Source of the DNA: Paludisphaera borealis
Lineage (GTDB): Bacteria > Planctomycetota > Planctomycetia > Isosphaerales > Isosphaeraceae
Assembly: GCF_001956985.1 (NCBI RefSeq)
Contig: NZ_CP019082.1
Span: 5,146,001 to 5,210,000 of the forward strand
Direction: 5' to 3'
Length of the DNA: 64,000 bases
In this document: piece after piece, positions 52,607 through 62,771 of the stretch
How positions within the stretch are numbered: position 1 is the first letter of the stretch
How the letters are laid out: the number at the start of each line of letters is the position of its first letter
The notes under the pieces: generated by a model
Databases searched by the model: none
What the model saw: the letters and a program-made list of their open reading frames with translations, nothing else
What the model was told of the DNA's origin: nothing
Program-made: the position numbers and the translations under genes

Positions 52607-54037
52607 ATGAAAGACTACCAGACGTACGATAATCCCCTGATCCAGCGGTACGCCAGCCGGAAGATGGCCCACCTGTGGTCGCCGCAGGTGAAGTTCTCGA
52701 CCTGGCGCCGGTTGTGGGTCGCGCTGGCCCAGGCCGAGCGCGAGCTGGGGCTGAACATCACCGCCGAGCAGGTCGAGGCGCTGCGGGCGCAGATCGAGAC
52801 GATCGACTTCGCCGCCGCCGAGAACTACGAACGGCGGTTCCGCCACGACGTCATGGCCCACGTCCACACCTTCGCCGACGCCGCGCCGAGCGCCGGGGCG
52901 ATCATCCACCTGGGCGCGACGAGCTGCTACGTCACTGACAACACCGACCTGATCCTGTCGCGCGAGGCGCTCGGCATGGTTCGCGACCAGCTCGTCGGGG
53001 CGATCGACGCCCTGGCCCGGTTCGCCGACCGCTGGAAGGATCTCCCCTGCCTGGGCTACACCCATTTCCAGCCCGCCCAGCTTGTGACCGTCGGCAAGCG
53101 GGCGACGCTCTGGTGCTACGAGCTGATTCTCGACCTCGGCGAGATCGAGCGCCGGCTGGCCGACTTGCGGTTCCTGGGGGTGAAGGGGACGACCGGCACG
53201 CAGGCGAGCTTCCTCGCCTTGTTCGACGGCGACCACGACAAGGTCAAGGCGCTCGACGACAAGGTCGCGGCGGCGTTCGGTTTCGATCAGACCTACCCAG
53301 TGGCCGGCCAGACCTATTCGCGGAAGATCGATTCGCAGACCGTCTCCGCTCTGGCGGCCGTCGCCGAGTCGGGCCACCGGTTCGGCATGGACCTCCGGCT
53401 GCTGGCTCATGAGCAAGAAGTAGAGGAGCCGTTCGAGGCCGAGCAGATCGGCTCGTCGGCGATGGCCTACAAGCGCAACCCGATGCGGGCCGAGCGGATG
53501 TGCTCGCTCGCCCGGTTCGTGATGGGTCTGCCGGCGGGGATGGCTCACACAGCGGGCACCCAGTGGCTGGAGCGCACGCTCGACGACAGCGCCATCCGGC
53601 GGCTGATCATCCCCCAGGCGTTCCTTGGGGTCGACGCCATCCTCAACCTGTACAACAACGTCGTGCCGGGCATGGTGGTTCACCCACCAAGGATCGCCGC
53701 CCACATCGCCGAGCAACTGCCGTTCATGGCGACGGAGAACCTGCTGATGGCGGCCGTGCAGGCCGGCGGCGACCGCCAGGCGCTCCACGAGCGCATCCGC
53801 GTCCACTCGCACGACGCCGCGGCTCGCCTCAAGGGGGGCGCGGCCGACAACGATCTCATCGCGCGCCTGGAGAAGGACGCCGCCTTCCCACCCTTGGATT
53901 TCGCCGGGGTCATGGACCCGTCGAAGTTCACCGGCCGATCGGCGCGGCAGGTCGAGGAGTTCCTCGAAGCCGAGATCGAGCCAATCCGCCGCCGCTACCC
54001 CGGTCGGACCGAGACTCGGACCGAGATCCACGTCTGA
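52607..54037 (+). CDS. purB: Adenylosuccinate lyase
   Basis: 476 residues, fumarase/aspartase superfamily. The N-terminus [38 protein letters not shown], the [12 protein letters not shown] and [12 protein letters not shown] catalytic loops, the conserved [11 protein letters not shown], and the signature [16 protein letters not shown] are all visible. It cleaves adenylosuccinate and SAICAR in purine synthesis. ATG 52607 (MKDYQTYD) is preferred; GTG 52601 is in frame just upstream. The gene is followed by a strong hairpin and by rpsU in the opposite direction. Confidence 0.95.
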   Translation: MKDYQTYDNPLIQRYASRKMAHLWSPQVKFSTWRRLWVALAQAERELGLNITAEQVEALRAQIETIDFAAAENYERRFRHDVMAHVHTFADAAPSAGAIIHLGATSCYVTDNTDLILSREALGMVRDQLVGAIDALARFADRWKDLPCLGYTHFQPAQLVTVGKRATLWCYELILDLGEIERRLADLRFLGVKGTTGTQASFLALFDGDHDKVKALDDKVAAAFGFDQTYPVAGQTYSRKIDSQTVSALAAVAESGHRFGMDLRLLAHEQEVEEPFEAEQIGSSAMAYKRNPMRAERMCSLARFVMGLPAGMAHTAGTQWLERTLDDSAIRRLIIPQAFLGVDAILNLYNNVVPGMVVHPPRIAAHIAEQLPFMATENLLMAAVQAGGDRQALHERIRVHSHDAAARLKGGAADNDLIARLEKDAAFPPLDFAGVMDPSKFTGRSARQVEEFLEAEIEPIRRRYPGRTETRTEIHV

Positions 54038-54082
54038 TCACGCGGGTGTGAGACCGACGCGGCGGTAAACGACCAAAGGCCG

Positions 54083-54104
54083 GGGGGGCTGGGTGCAGCC
54101 CCCC
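54083..54104. terminator. GC-rich hairpin between convergent purB and rpsU
   Basis: A perfect 9-bp stem (GGGGGGCTG with CAGCCCCCC) closes a GGTG loop. It lies 45 bp after the purB stop and 20 bp after the rpsU stop on the other strand. There is no T-run, but its location between convergent stops suits a bidirectional terminator. Confidence 0.6.
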
Positions 54105-54123
54105 GCTCGCCTTGTGGTGGTCG

Positions 54124-54318
54124 TCAAACGCGGGAGCTTTGGTGCTGCCGGGCTTTGCGGAGTCGCTTGAGTTCCTCGCGCCGGCGGCGTTCGCTGGGCT
54201 TCTCGTAGTAAGCCTTGCGGCGCATCTCCTTCCGGAGGCCGCTGCGCTCGCAGAGCTTCCGGAACCGTCGGACTGCTTCCTGAATCGACTCTCCCGCGCG
54301 AACCCGTAACTTCACCAC
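54124..54318 (-). CDS. rpsU: 30S ribosomal protein S21
   Basis: 64 residues, normal S21 length, from GTG 54318 ([16 protein letters not shown]). Conserved parts: [48 protein letters not shown], very basic. GAGAG lies nine bases before the GTG. A longer frame from 54366 would add RREREYKT and is less likely. S21 helps the 30S subunit initiate translation on mRNA. The gene has its own promoter-like sequence 210 bp upstream with a hairpin in the leader. Confidence 0.9.
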   Translation of the reverse strand: MVKLRVRAGESIQEAVRRFRKLCERSGLRKEMRRKAYYEKPSERRRREELKRLRKARQHQSSRV

Positions 54319-54461
54319 AGTTTTGTACTCTCTTTCCCTTCGAAGCGATCGCGCCGGTCTCGCCATTCGGACCGGCGGTCCTCAGGAATTCGACCCGCGT
54401 CGTGTTGTAAGCCCAATCGCCAATCCGTTTTAAGATCCTGCAACGGCGGTCTGGGCGGAGG

Positions 54462-54488
54462 CTCCGTTCCCGATTGCGGGAATCGGAG
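54462..54488 (-). promoter_or_regulatory. Stem-loop in the rpsU leader
   Basis: Arms CTCCGTTCCCG and CGGGAATCGGAG pair with one bulged base around a 4-base loop. It lies between the likely rpsU promoter and start codon, so it is a candidate regulatory structure such as an autoregulatory S21 leader. No known riboswitch class is recognised. Confidence 0.4.
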
Positions 54489-54534
54489 TTTCAGCCCGAG
54501 CACGCGCCTGCGCACGAACCGGCGAGAATCCCAA

Positions 54535-54563
54535 AGTATATCGTCGGATATCGCCCATGCCTA
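54535..54563 (-). promoter_or_regulatory. Sigma-70-like promoter for rpsU
   Basis: On the minus strand TAGGCA (54558-54563) and TATACT (54535-54540) are spaced by 17 bp, four and five matches to consensus. It is the best promoter-like pair upstream of rpsU. Confidence 0.5.
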
Positions 54564-54624
54564 GCTCCAGATGGGGGCTGGACCGGCGAAATCCGCAATA
54601 ATCCCCTGTAGGCGGCATGACGAC

Positions 54625-54667
54625 GGCCGGCGCGGTCCGTTGAGGGACGGCGCGCCGGCCGGGTTTT
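54625..54667. terminator. Intrinsic-terminator-like hairpin
   Basis: A 10-bp perfect stem (GGCCGGCGCG with CGCGCCGGCC) extended inside by GTCC/GGAC is followed on the plus strand by GGGTTTTTG. It lies 29 bp after the minus-strand stop of the aldo/keto reductase, so it can end that transcript as a hairpin, while the T-run faces plus-strand transcripts. Confidence 0.55.
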
Positions 54668-54695
54668 TGAAAAGTTCGCTTTTGCTGAAAACGGG

Positions 54696-55940
54696 TCAGG
54701 CCAGGTTCTTCTCGACGCGGGCCAGGAGGTCGGCGAAGTCGAGCTTGCTGTGGCAGGCTTCGCGGGCGGCGGCGAGGTCGGCGCCGGTCCAGTCGCGGGC
54801 CTCGGGGCGGAGGTCGGCGTACTGGCGGCGGGCTTCTTCGCGGTAGCCGTGGTGGTCGTGGTAAGTGAGCAGCCGGGTCAGGGTGCCGAGTTCGGCGTCG
54901 GTGCCCCCGGCGCGGCTGCAACTGCCGTCGCAGGCGGCGCAGAAGGTCGGACCGGCGGCGAGGCAGGCGTCGCGGAGGCGGCTGATCTCGGCCTTGGTCA
55001 TCGGCTTGAACCGCTGGGCCGCGTCGGTGTTCTCGCGGACCTGATCGGTGTTCCGCATCGACACGCAGACGGAGGAGAACCGCTCGTCGGTCCAGATCGC
55101 GTGCAGCAGGCCCTGGTAGGGGGTCAGCCCTTTCTCCTTCAACTCGGGGAGCAGTGCGGCGATGTCGTCGATCTTCGTATTGCCGGCGATCTGTTTCATC
55201 GAGATCAGGCCGATGCCCGCCTTGTGGCAGGCGTCGAGGGCCTTGTCGAACGGGGCTTCATGGTTCGCCCAACTGCTGTTGCGGACCATGATGGCGTCGA
55301 CGAAGCCCCCCTCGGCGGCGTTCTGGAGGATCTCCGCCTGGCGGGGATGGTGGCACGAGAAGCCGACGAACTTGGCTTTGCCCGACTTGCGGATGGCCTC
55401 GGCCGTCTCCTTGAACTCGCGGCTCTTGGGCCACTCGATCTGCTTGTCGATGTTGCTGTCGCCCAGGGCGTGGATGAAGATCAGGTCGATGTAGTCGGTC
55501 TGGAGTTGCTCCAGCCGCTTGTCGAGCCCGGCGATCAGGTCCTTGGGCGTATTGGCGTGCCCGTCCTTCGTGACCAGGAACAGATCCTTGCGGACGCCCG
55601 GATTCTCTTTCATCCAGCGGCCGATCGCCGGCTCCGAGCCGTAGCTCGCGGCCGTGTCGATGTAGCGGAGGCCTCGCGACCAGGCCAGCCGCAGGATGCG
55701 GTCGAGCCCGACGCTCTTCCAGGTGCCGAGATTGAGCATCGACACTTCGACGCCCGTCTTGCCCAGCACCCGCTTGGGAATCAAGGCGGACGCCTTGGCG
55801 GCCGGCTGGTCTTGAGCCCGGGCGGTTTCCGTCTGGCCGAGCAAGGCGGCGGCGGTCACCGCGCCGGCCCCGGTCCCCAGAAACGCACGACGGTCGACGT
55901 CCGACCCGCCGTCTTCATTCAACCCTCGACAATCAGACAT
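54696..55940 (-). CDS. Tat-exported aldo/keto reductase with C-terminal Cys cluster
   Basis: 414 residues. The N-terminus SDVDRRAFLGTGAGAVTAAALLG is a twin-arginine signal. The TIM-barrel AKR domain follows (about 55-320): KRVLGKTGVEVSMLNLGTW, RYIDTAASYGSE (active-site Asp and Tyr), DLFLVTKDG (Lys), DLIFIHALGD (His) and FVGFSCHHP. A C-terminal extension contains CAACDGSC (about residues 334-341), like the ferredoxin-type Cys cluster of YhhX/DUF4-type planctomycete AKRs, though a full CxxCxxxCxxxC is incomplete. Probably a periplasmic oxidoreductase; substrate unknown. It may receive its cofactor folded with the enzyme in the cytoplasm. Confidence 0.88.
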   Translation of the reverse strand: MSDCRGLNEDGGSDVDRRAFLGTGAGAVTAAALLGQTETARAQDQPAAKASALIPKRVLGKTGVEVSMLNLGTWKSVGLDRILRLAWSRGLRYIDTAASYGSEPAIGRWMKENPGVRKDLFLVTKDGHANTPKDLIAGLDKRLEQLQTDYIDLIFIHALGDSNIDKQIEWPKSREFKETAEAIRKSGKAKFVGFSCHHPRQAEILQNAAEGGFVDAIMVRNSSWANHEAPFDKALDACHKAGIGLISMKQIAGNTKIDDIAALLPELKEKGLTPYQGLLHAIWTDERFSSVCVSMRNTDQVRENTDAAQRFKPMTKAEISRLRDACLAAGPTFCAACDGSCSRAGGTDAELGTLTRLLTYHDHHGYREEARRQYADLRPEARDWTGADLAAAREACHSKLDFADLLARVEKNLA

Positions 55941-56085
55941 CGCTGAGTCTCCCCCGCGGTTCAGTATGGGAACCGATCGGACTTGGTCAAAGAGAAGTTC
56001 TCCGCCAAGCTAACTGTTCCGCTCGCTGGTTTCAATCCGCGTCCCCATGGGAGACGATCGAGGGTGATCCAGAGCGTCGATCGTC

Positions 56086-56280
56086 TCAGACGCCGACGAG
56101 TACCGCGCCCGCCGGGCGATCCTCGTGCATCTTGCCGGCGATCTCCTCGCGGAAGATCTTCACATGGCTGGGGGCTTCGATGCCCAGGCGAACCTGACCG
56201 CCTTCGATTTTGACCACGGTCACGACGATTCCGCCGTCGATCACGATCTTCTCATTAACCTTGCGGCTGAGAACCAACAT
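56086..56280 (-). CDS. csrA: Carbon storage regulator CsrA
   Basis: 64 residues, typical length. MLVLSRKVNEKIVIDGGIVVTVVKIEGGQVRLGIEAPSHVKIFREEI shows the five strands and the RNA-binding residues near R6 and the VKIFREEI helix. It binds GGA motifs in mRNA leaders to control translation, and in many lineages flagellin expression. AAGGAGGA precedes ATG 56280. It stands alone, 146 bp upstream of the aldo/keto reductase on the same strand. Confidence 0.96.
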   Translation of the reverse strand: MLVLSRKVNEKIVIDGGIVVTVVKIEGGQVRLGIEAPSHVKIFREEIAGKMHEDRPAGAVLVGV

Positions 56281-56853
56281 AACAGTCCTCCTTGCTCGGT
56301 GGCTGTAGCGTCTTGCGTTTGTTTGTGTGAGCGTCCGTCGCTGGGTTTAGGCCAACCTTGCCGGCTTGGCGTCTCGATCCCTCAGCCAGGGTCGCAAACG
56401 ACATCCCGAAGATACTGCACTCGCCATGCCAGCGGCAACTCGATTTCTGTTGTCGGTGCCGCAAGATATTGTCTTGTAAGCAATAAGAACTTTGGAATAT
56501 CGTTTTAATGCATCCTTGCTCTGGTGGTCGAAAGTCCATGGCTTGAAACTTTTCTTCCCAAAATCCGAGATCCCGTGTGAAAAATGGGAACAGACGGCCG
56601 AAGCTGCTTGGGATAGGCAGAGTTCCGCGGACTGGTTACGATTTTGGGCGCGGTGGAAGCCTCGGCAGGGCTTTTCCGTCTCGGGCGACCGCGGTTGGGA
56701 AGCGGCTCGCGAGCGACCCAGGCGATTGGGAAGGTCGCGTCGTCCCGCCTTGACGGTTCCCGTCCATCCGATGGAAACGAGGCGGACGACGAGCGGTCTC
56801 CGGTATCGGGTGGTCGAGTTGCACCTTCTGTCGACGGGCCTGGAATCTTGCCC
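56281..56853. other. Divergent intergenic region, 573 bp
   Basis: Between csrA (minus) and ispF (plus). No gene supported. The stretch 56430-56640 is AT-rich relative to the window and probably carries the csrA promoter. An open frame leads into ispF from 56644, but the MRVGIGHDTH start is unambiguous, so the upstream part is untranslated. No clear regulatory motif identified. Confidence 0.5.
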
Positions 56854-57339
56854 ATGCGAGTGGGAATCGGACACGACACGCATCGGCTGGTGGAAGACCG
56901 GCCGCTGATCCTGGGCGGTCTGCGGATCGAGCATTCTCGGGGACTGGCCGGGCACTCCGACGCCGACGTCGTTTGCCACGCCGTGGCCGACGCCCTGCTG
57001 GGGGCCGCGGCCCTCGGCGACATCGGCGAGCATTATCCCGACGACGACCCCCAGTGGCGCGACCTCGACAGCGCCCAGCTGCTGGCCGAGGTCGTCGACC
57101 GCGTCGGCCGCGAGGGCTGGCGGCCGGTCAACTGCGACGTGATCGTGCACGCGCAGGCCCCCAAGCTCGGCCCTCACAAGGCGACGATCCGGGCGAACCT
57201 CGCGCGGTTGCTGGGGCTTCCGGAAACAGCGGTGAACGTGAAGGCCAAGACCGGCGAGCACGTCGGGCCGGTCGGCCGGGCCGAGGCGATCGCCTGTCAC
57301 GCCGTCGTGCTTCTCGAATCCTGTACGCCAGAGCGCTGA
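56854..57339 (+). CDS. ispF: 2-C-methyl-D-erythritol 2,4-cyclodiphosphate synthase
   Basis: 161 residues. It begins MRVGIGHDTHRL with zinc ligands D8 and H10; H42 is in GHSDADVVCHAVADALLGA. The DIGEHYPDDDPQW loop, NCDVIVHAQAPKLGP and the VNVKAKTGEHVGPVGRAEAIACHAVVLL C-terminus are all standard. It cyclises CDP-ME 2-phosphate in the MEP isoprenoid pathway. It is followed 114 bp later by cysS in the same direction. Confidence 0.96.
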   Translation: MRVGIGHDTHRLVEDRPLILGGLRIEHSRGLAGHSDADVVCHAVADALLGAAALGDIGEHYPDDDPQWRDLDSAQLLAEVVDRVGREGWRPVNCDVIVHAQAPKLGPHKATIRANLARLLGLPETAVNVKAKTGEHVGPVGRAEAIACHAVVLLESCTPER

Positions 57340-57453
57340 CCCCCTTTCCGCCCCGGCCGGAAGCGTTCCCGGGCGTCGGGACGGTCGGGTTCGACTTGCG
57401 TGACGACGGCTCGTTTTCCTCATCCCACCATCCTGCAAGAGAATGCAAAACCC

Positions 57454-58932
<1,479 letters not shown>

Positions 58933-58948
58933 GGCGGTTTCGCGGTTT

Positions 58949-59022
58949 GTAGCCGACCTGATTTGTAGCTGGCCTCTCTGAGGCCGGCCTGATTTGTAGC
59001 TGGTCCCACGGCCAGCGTACAA
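58949..59022. repeat. GTAGCYGG dispersed repeat units
   Basis: Three copies of a TTTGTAGCYGRCCT-type unit lie head to tail between cysS and ruvC (starting near 58949, 58961 and 58990), including TGGCCTCTCTGAGGCCGG. The same unit forms the palindrome at 42024-42103. Confidence 0.6.
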
Positions 59023-59039
59023 AGAAGGGAGCGACTCTC

Positions 59040-59624
59040 ATGGTGCGGGGATCGTGCGAATCCGATGCGGGCCTGGAGTCCGACGCGGCCCCCCCGGCCG
59101 ACGGCGGCGCATCGCCCGTCTGGGACCGGGTCGTCGGCATCGACCCGGGGCTCAACGTGACCGGCTACGCGGTGGTCGACCCCGGTCCGCGAGGGCCCGT
59201 AGTCGTGGAAGCCGGCGTGATCCGGCCCGGCTCCGGGTGCCGGGCCTTGGGCCAGCGGCTGGACTACATCTTCCGGAACGTCCAGGAGCTGCTGGCCGCC
59301 TACCCGCCCGGCGCCCTGGCGATCGAGCGGGTCCACAGCCACGTCAAGTTCCCCCGGACGGCGATCCTGATGTCGCACGCCCGAGGGGTGATCGTGCTGG
59401 CCGCCGCGTCGCGCGGGATTCCGGTTTTCGGCTACGCCGCGGCCCGGGTCAAGAAGACTCTCACCGGCAGCGGCAAGGCACCCAAGGAGCAGATGCAGCG
59501 CGCCATCCAGACCGAGCTGAGGCTTGAGGAACTCCCCGAGCCCCACGACGTCGCCGACGCCTGCGCGCTGGCCCTCTGCCATTACCAGGTCGGCCGCAGC
59601 CTCCGGGGCCTGAAGGGGCTCTGA
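59040..59624 (+). CDS. ruvC: Holliday junction resolvase RuvC
   Basis: 194 residues. The RNase-H-like core starts at about residue 31: RVVGIDPGLNVTGYAVVD (D35), ALAIERVHSHVKFPRTA (catalytic Glu), the RVKKTLTGSGKAPKEQM loop, and PHDVADACALALCHYQ (catalytic Asp pair region). It resolves four-way junctions with RuvAB. About 28 residues precede the usual N-terminus; GGGAG supports ATG 59040, but a shorter start is possible. RuvA and RuvB are not in the window. Confidence 0.93.
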   Translation: MVRGSCESDAGLESDAAPPADGGASPVWDRVVGIDPGLNVTGYAVVDPGPRGPVVVEAGVIRPGSGCRALGQRLDYIFRNVQELLAAYPPGALAIERVHSHVKFPRTAILMSHARGVIVLAAASRGIPVFGYAAARVKKTLTGSGKAPKEQMQRAIQTELRLEELPEPHDVADACALALCHYQVGRSLRGLKGL

Positions 59625-59997
59625 CGCCGGCCCGGACCGATCGCCCCCTCTCCGGAAATTGGGTTCGTTTGCTCGGAAAACCCCTCGTCCCTTCGCCGGG
59701 CCGACGCACCTTCGGGCCCCTCGGAACCGCATTTCCTCCCCCGACGATCCGCGCCCGCCGGGGGCCTCGACGGCCGCCGGAATTGGGTTCGTTCTCGCCC
59801 GCTTTTGGACCGGTGTGGACGACGTAAAGCCTTTTGGGGTAATCGATTCGGCCGCGGATTCAGGCTTGGCTTCGTTCGGCCGAAAACGCGGTTGATAATG
59901 GGGGCGTCGGGGCCTCGTTCGGCACCGATCACCGGCAGCCGAGGCCTGTGGCCGCCGATCGTCGCGAGGGGCGGATCGGGGCACGGCGAATTGGGTT
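59625..59997. repeat. Intergenic repeats AATTGGGTTCGTT, 373 bp gene-free
   Basis: Three copies of AATTGGGTTC occur at about 59657-59680, 59781-59799 and 59990-59997 (the last cut by the IS110 insertion). They are the reverse orientation of the repeat cluster at 28204-28894. No gene supported; the plus-strand open frame 59659-59895 runs through repeats and has no recognisable product. Confidence 0.65.
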
Positions 59998-60023
59998 CTT
60001 CTGAAAATCTTCCGGGCCATGTG

Positions 60024-61172
60024 TCAGGCTGCAGGGGCTGGTAGTTGGCGTTCGCGGTAGTCGGCCCCGTTCTTGAGCAGGTGCCAGATCACCACCAGGA
60101 TCTTGTGCGCCACGGCGATCAGAGCCTTCTTTTTCCCGAGTCGTGGGACCCATCGACGGTAGCAGATGCTGAAGGCGGTGTTCTTGGCGTGGCTGGCCGA
60201 CCACGCCGACTGCACCAGGAGCGAACGCAGCCACGGACTCCCCTTGGTCGTCTTGCCGCTGCGGCGTTTGCCGGCGCTTTGGTCGTTGCCCGGGCACAGC
60301 CCCGCCCAGGAGCAGAGGTGGCCCGCGGTCGGGAACGACTCCACGTCCGGCCCGATCTCCCCCACGATCACCTCCGCCGCCCGATCCCCCACTCCGGGGA
60401 TCCCCTGGAGCCGGCCCGCCGCCTCGTCGAACGGCCTCATGGCCTCGTCGATCCGCTCGTCCAGCCGCTCGATCAGGCGTTCCAACGCGTCGATCTGATC
60501 CGTCAGCAGCCGGAGCACGAAGCGGTGGTGGTCGGTGACCCGGCCCAACAGCGCCCGCCTCAGCTCGGGGATCTTGCCCCGGAGCCGCTGCTTGGCCAGA
60601 TCGGCCAGCTTCTCCGGGTCGTCCTGGCCGTCGATGATCGCCCGGATCATGGCGCGCCCCGAGGCCCCCAGGACGTCGCTGGCCACCGACCCCAGCTTGA
60701 CGTTGGCGTCCTCCAGCGTCTTCTGGAGGCGATTGGCCACCGCGGCGCGGTCGCGGACCAACTCGGTGCGCTGCCGGGTCAGGTCGCGAAGCTCGCGGAT
60801 CTCCGGCTTGGGGATGAAGCTGGGCGACAGCAGGCCGTGCTGGAGCAACTGGGCGATCCACTCGGCGTCCTTGACGTCGGTCTTGCGGCCGGGGACCTGC
60901 TTGAGCCGCCCGGCGTTGACCAGCATCACGTCGAATCGCCCTTCCAGGATGTGGAAGATCGGCTTCCAGTAGACGCCCGTGCTCTCCATGGCGACCTCGC
61001 GGACGCCGTGGGCGTCGAGCCAGTCGGCCAGGGCCAGCAAGTCCGCGGTCATCGTGCCGAAGGTGTGGACCACCGAGGCGACCGAGCCGTCGGGGTTGAT
61101 GTGGCGGACGCAGGCGACGACGGTCTTCTTGTGGACGTCGAGCCCGGCGCAGCGATCGTGAACGATGTCCAT
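60024..61172 (-). CDS. IS110-family recombinase (DEDD), copy 1
   Basis: 382 residues. The RuvC-like DEDD domain carries D12 (CAGLDVHKKTVVA), E63 (VREVAMESTGVYWKP), D99 and D102 (GRKTDVKDAEWIAQLL). The C-terminal Transposase_20 domain has GIPGVGDRAAEVIVGEIG, FPTAGHLCSWAGLCPG and NDQSAGKRRSGKTTKGS with the candidate nucleophilic Ser. These enzymes insert and excise circular intermediates guided by an element-encoded bridge RNA. GGAGGGG precedes ATG 61172; a frame open further upstream runs into the non-coding left end and was rejected. The protein is identical to copy 2. Confidence 0.95.
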   Translation of the reverse strand: MDIVHDRCAGLDVHKKTVVACVRHINPDGSVASVVHTFGTMTADLLALADWLDAHGVREVAMESTGVYWKPIFHILEGRFDVMLVNAGRLKQVPGRKTDVKDAEWIAQLLQHGLLSPSFIPKPEIRELRDLTRQRTELVRDRAAVANRLQKTLEDANVKLGSVASDVLGASGRAMIRAIIDGQDDPEKLADLAKQRLRGKIPELRRALLGRVTDHHRFVLRLLTDQIDALERLIERLDERIDEAMRPFDEAAGRLQGIPGVGDRAAEVIVGEIGPDVESFPTAGHLCSWAGLCPGNDQSAGKRRSGKTTKGSPWLRSLLVQSAWSASHAKNTAFSICYRRWVPRLGKKKALIAVAHKILVVIWHLLKNGADYRERQLPAPAA

Positions 61173-61596
61173 GACGTCCCCTCCAACTCGAGTGGTCGGA
61201 AACGAAGCAGTCCGAGCCGGTGGGACGACCTCGGGGCGTAAAGCAGTTTCTTCTACGTGCTCCCCCGCTTCCGGGGGGCGACAGGACGGGGTTCGACATG
61301 AAGTCGAGCCGAGGCCGGGACCAAGTTCCTTCGCGGGTTCGCGACACCAAAGCCAATGACGGCCTCTCGCCCAGGGCCGGACATCCGCAGCATAACCCAA
61401 CCCGACCCCATTTTCATGGGACGGGTTGAGCCAAAGGCTCATGACCGTTCCTTCGTCGGTTTTTTGCGTTCCGCTCGCCCGCGCCGAGGGTTTTTTTCGT
61501 CGCATCGCGCATTGTCAAAGAACGCCGGGAAAGCCGATCGTCACCCCATAGTTTACGACAGGTCGCCCGCGACTCATTCAGTGATCGGATTGTGTT
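61173..61596 (-). ncRNA. Candidate bridge RNA region, copy 1
   Basis: 424 bp of non-coding left end upstream of the recombinase. It contains two adjacent stem-loops at 61398-61428 (CAACCCG / CGGGTTG with an inner CCCAT/ATGGG) and 61428-61440 (GAGCC-AAA-GGCTC). In the IS110 group, as opposed to IS1111, bridge RNAs are encoded at this position. The exact RNA ends and guide loops cannot be fixed by eye. Confidence 0.5.
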
Positions 61597-61622
61597 CTTC
61601 TGAAAATCTTCCGGGCCATGTG

Positions 61623-62771
61623 TCAGGCTGCAGGGGCTGGTAGTTGGCGTTCGCGGTAGTCGGCCCCGTTCTTGAGCAGGTGCCAGATCACCACCAGGAT
61701 CTTGTGCGCCACGGCGATCAGAGCCTTCTTTTTCCCGAGTCGTGGGACCCATCGACGGTAGCAGATGCTGAAGGCGGTGTTCTTGGCGTGGCTGGCCGAC
61801 CACGCCGACTGCACCAGGAGCGAACGCAGCCACGGACTCCCCTTGGTCGTCTTGCCGCTGCGGCGTTTGCCGGCGCTTTGGTCGTTGCCCGGGCACAGCC
61901 CCGCCCAGGAGCAGAGGTGGCCCGCGGTCGGGAACGACTCCACGTCCGGCCCGATCTCCCCCACGATCACCTCCGCCGCCCGATCCCCCACTCCGGGGAT
62001 CCCCTGGAGCCGGCCCGCCGCCTCGTCGAACGGCCTCATGGCCTCGTCGATCCGCTCGTCCAGCCGCTCGATCAGGCGTTCCAACGCGTCGATCTGATCC
62101 GTCAGCAGCCGGAGCACGAAGCGGTGGTGGTCGGTGACCCGGCCCAACAGCGCCCGCCTCAGCTCGGGGATCTTGCCCCGGAGCCGCTGCTTGGCCAGAT
62201 CGGCCAGCTTCTCCGGGTCGTCCTGGCCGTCGATGATCGCCCGGATCATGGCGCGCCCCGAGGCCCCCAGGACGTCGCTGGCCACCGACCCCAGCTTGAC
62301 GTTGGCGTCCTCCAGCGTCTTCTGGAGGCGATTGGCCACCGCGGCGCGGTCGCGGACCAACTCGGTGCGCTGCCGGGTCAGGTCGCGAAGCTCGCGGATC
62401 TCCGGCTTGGGGATGAAGCTGGGCGACAGCAGGCCGTGCTGGAGCAACTGGGCGATCCACTCGGCGTCCTTGACGTCGGTCTTGCGGCCGGGGACCTGCT
62501 TGAGCCGCCCGGCGTTGACCAGCATCACGTCGAATCGCCCTTCCAGGATGTGGAAGATCGGCTTCCAGTAGACGCCCGTGCTCTCCATGGCGACCTCGCG
62601 GACGCCGTGGGCGTCGAGCCAGTCGGCCAGGGCCAGCAAGTCCGCGGTCATCGTGCCGAAGGTGTGGACCACCGAGGCGACCGAGCCGTCGGGGTTGATG
62701 TGGCGGACGCAGGCGACGACGGTCTTCTTGTGGACGTCGAGCCCGGCGCAGCGATCGTGAACGATGTCCAT
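61623..62771 (-). CDS. IS110-family recombinase (DEDD), copy 2
   Basis: 382 residues, identical in sequence to the copy-1 recombinase, with the same DEDD residues D12, E63, D99 and D102, the same Ser region, start codon and ribosome-binding site. The identity implies a recent duplication or ongoing activity. Confidence 0.95.
   Translation of the reverse strand: MDIVHDRCAGLDVHKKTVVACVRHINPDGSVASVVHTFGTMTADLLALADWLDAHGVREVAMESTGVYWKPIFHILEGRFDVMLVNAGRLKQVPGRKTDVKDAEWIAQLLQHGLLSPSFIPKPEIRELRDLTRQRTELVRDRAAVANRLQKTLEDANVKLGSVASDVLGASGRAMIRAIIDGQDDPEKLADLAKQRLRGKIPELRRALLGRVTDHHRFVLRLLTDQIDALERLIERLDERIDEAMRPFDEAAGRLQGIPGVGDRAAEVIVGEIGPDVESFPTAGHLCSWAGLCPGNDQSAGKRRSGKTTKGSPWLRSLLVQSAWSASHAKNTAFSICYRRWVPRLGKKKALIAVAHKILVVIWHLLKNGADYRERQLPAPAA

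Larger units (their letters stand above)
54319..54695. other. Leader/upstream region of rpsU, 377 bp
   Basis: No gene. On the minus strand it holds, in order: the terminator-like hairpin following the aldo/keto reductase, a promoter-like TAGGCA-17-TATACT, a stem-loop at 54462-54488, and the rpsU ribosome-binding site. The leader of about 210 nt is long for a ribosomal protein gene. Confidence 0.55.
59998..61596 (-). mobile_element. IS110-family element, copy 1 of a tandem pair
   Basis: 1599 bp. The unit runs from CTTCTGAAAATCTTCCGGG to GATCGGATTGTGTT and is followed immediately by a second, apparently identical unit. A GTT triplet is shared at every boundary (59995-59997, 61594-61596, 63193-63195), so the exact ends are ambiguous by three bases. 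There are no long terminal inverted repeats and no target duplication, as expected of IS110. The recombinase is on the minus strand, leaving 424 bp non-coding upstream (left end) and 26 bp downstream (right end). Confidence 0.9.

Noticed and set aside
54368-54668. Plus-strand small RNA ending at the GGGTTTTTG terminator
   Set aside because: The terminator is convincing, but no plus-strand promoter was found; the hairpin is explained as well by the end of the aldo/keto reductase transcript.
60024-61505. 493-residue version of the IS110 recombinase
   Set aside because: The upstream 111 codons run into the non-coding left end; MDIVHD with GGAGGGG at 61172 matches the family start.
61560-61640. 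Sigma-70 promoter formed across the IS110-IS110 junction
   Set aside because: I looked on the minus strand for a spaced -35/-10 pair; only TTTTCA with no good -10 at 16-18 bp was found. The idea remains possible but is not supported by the sequence.
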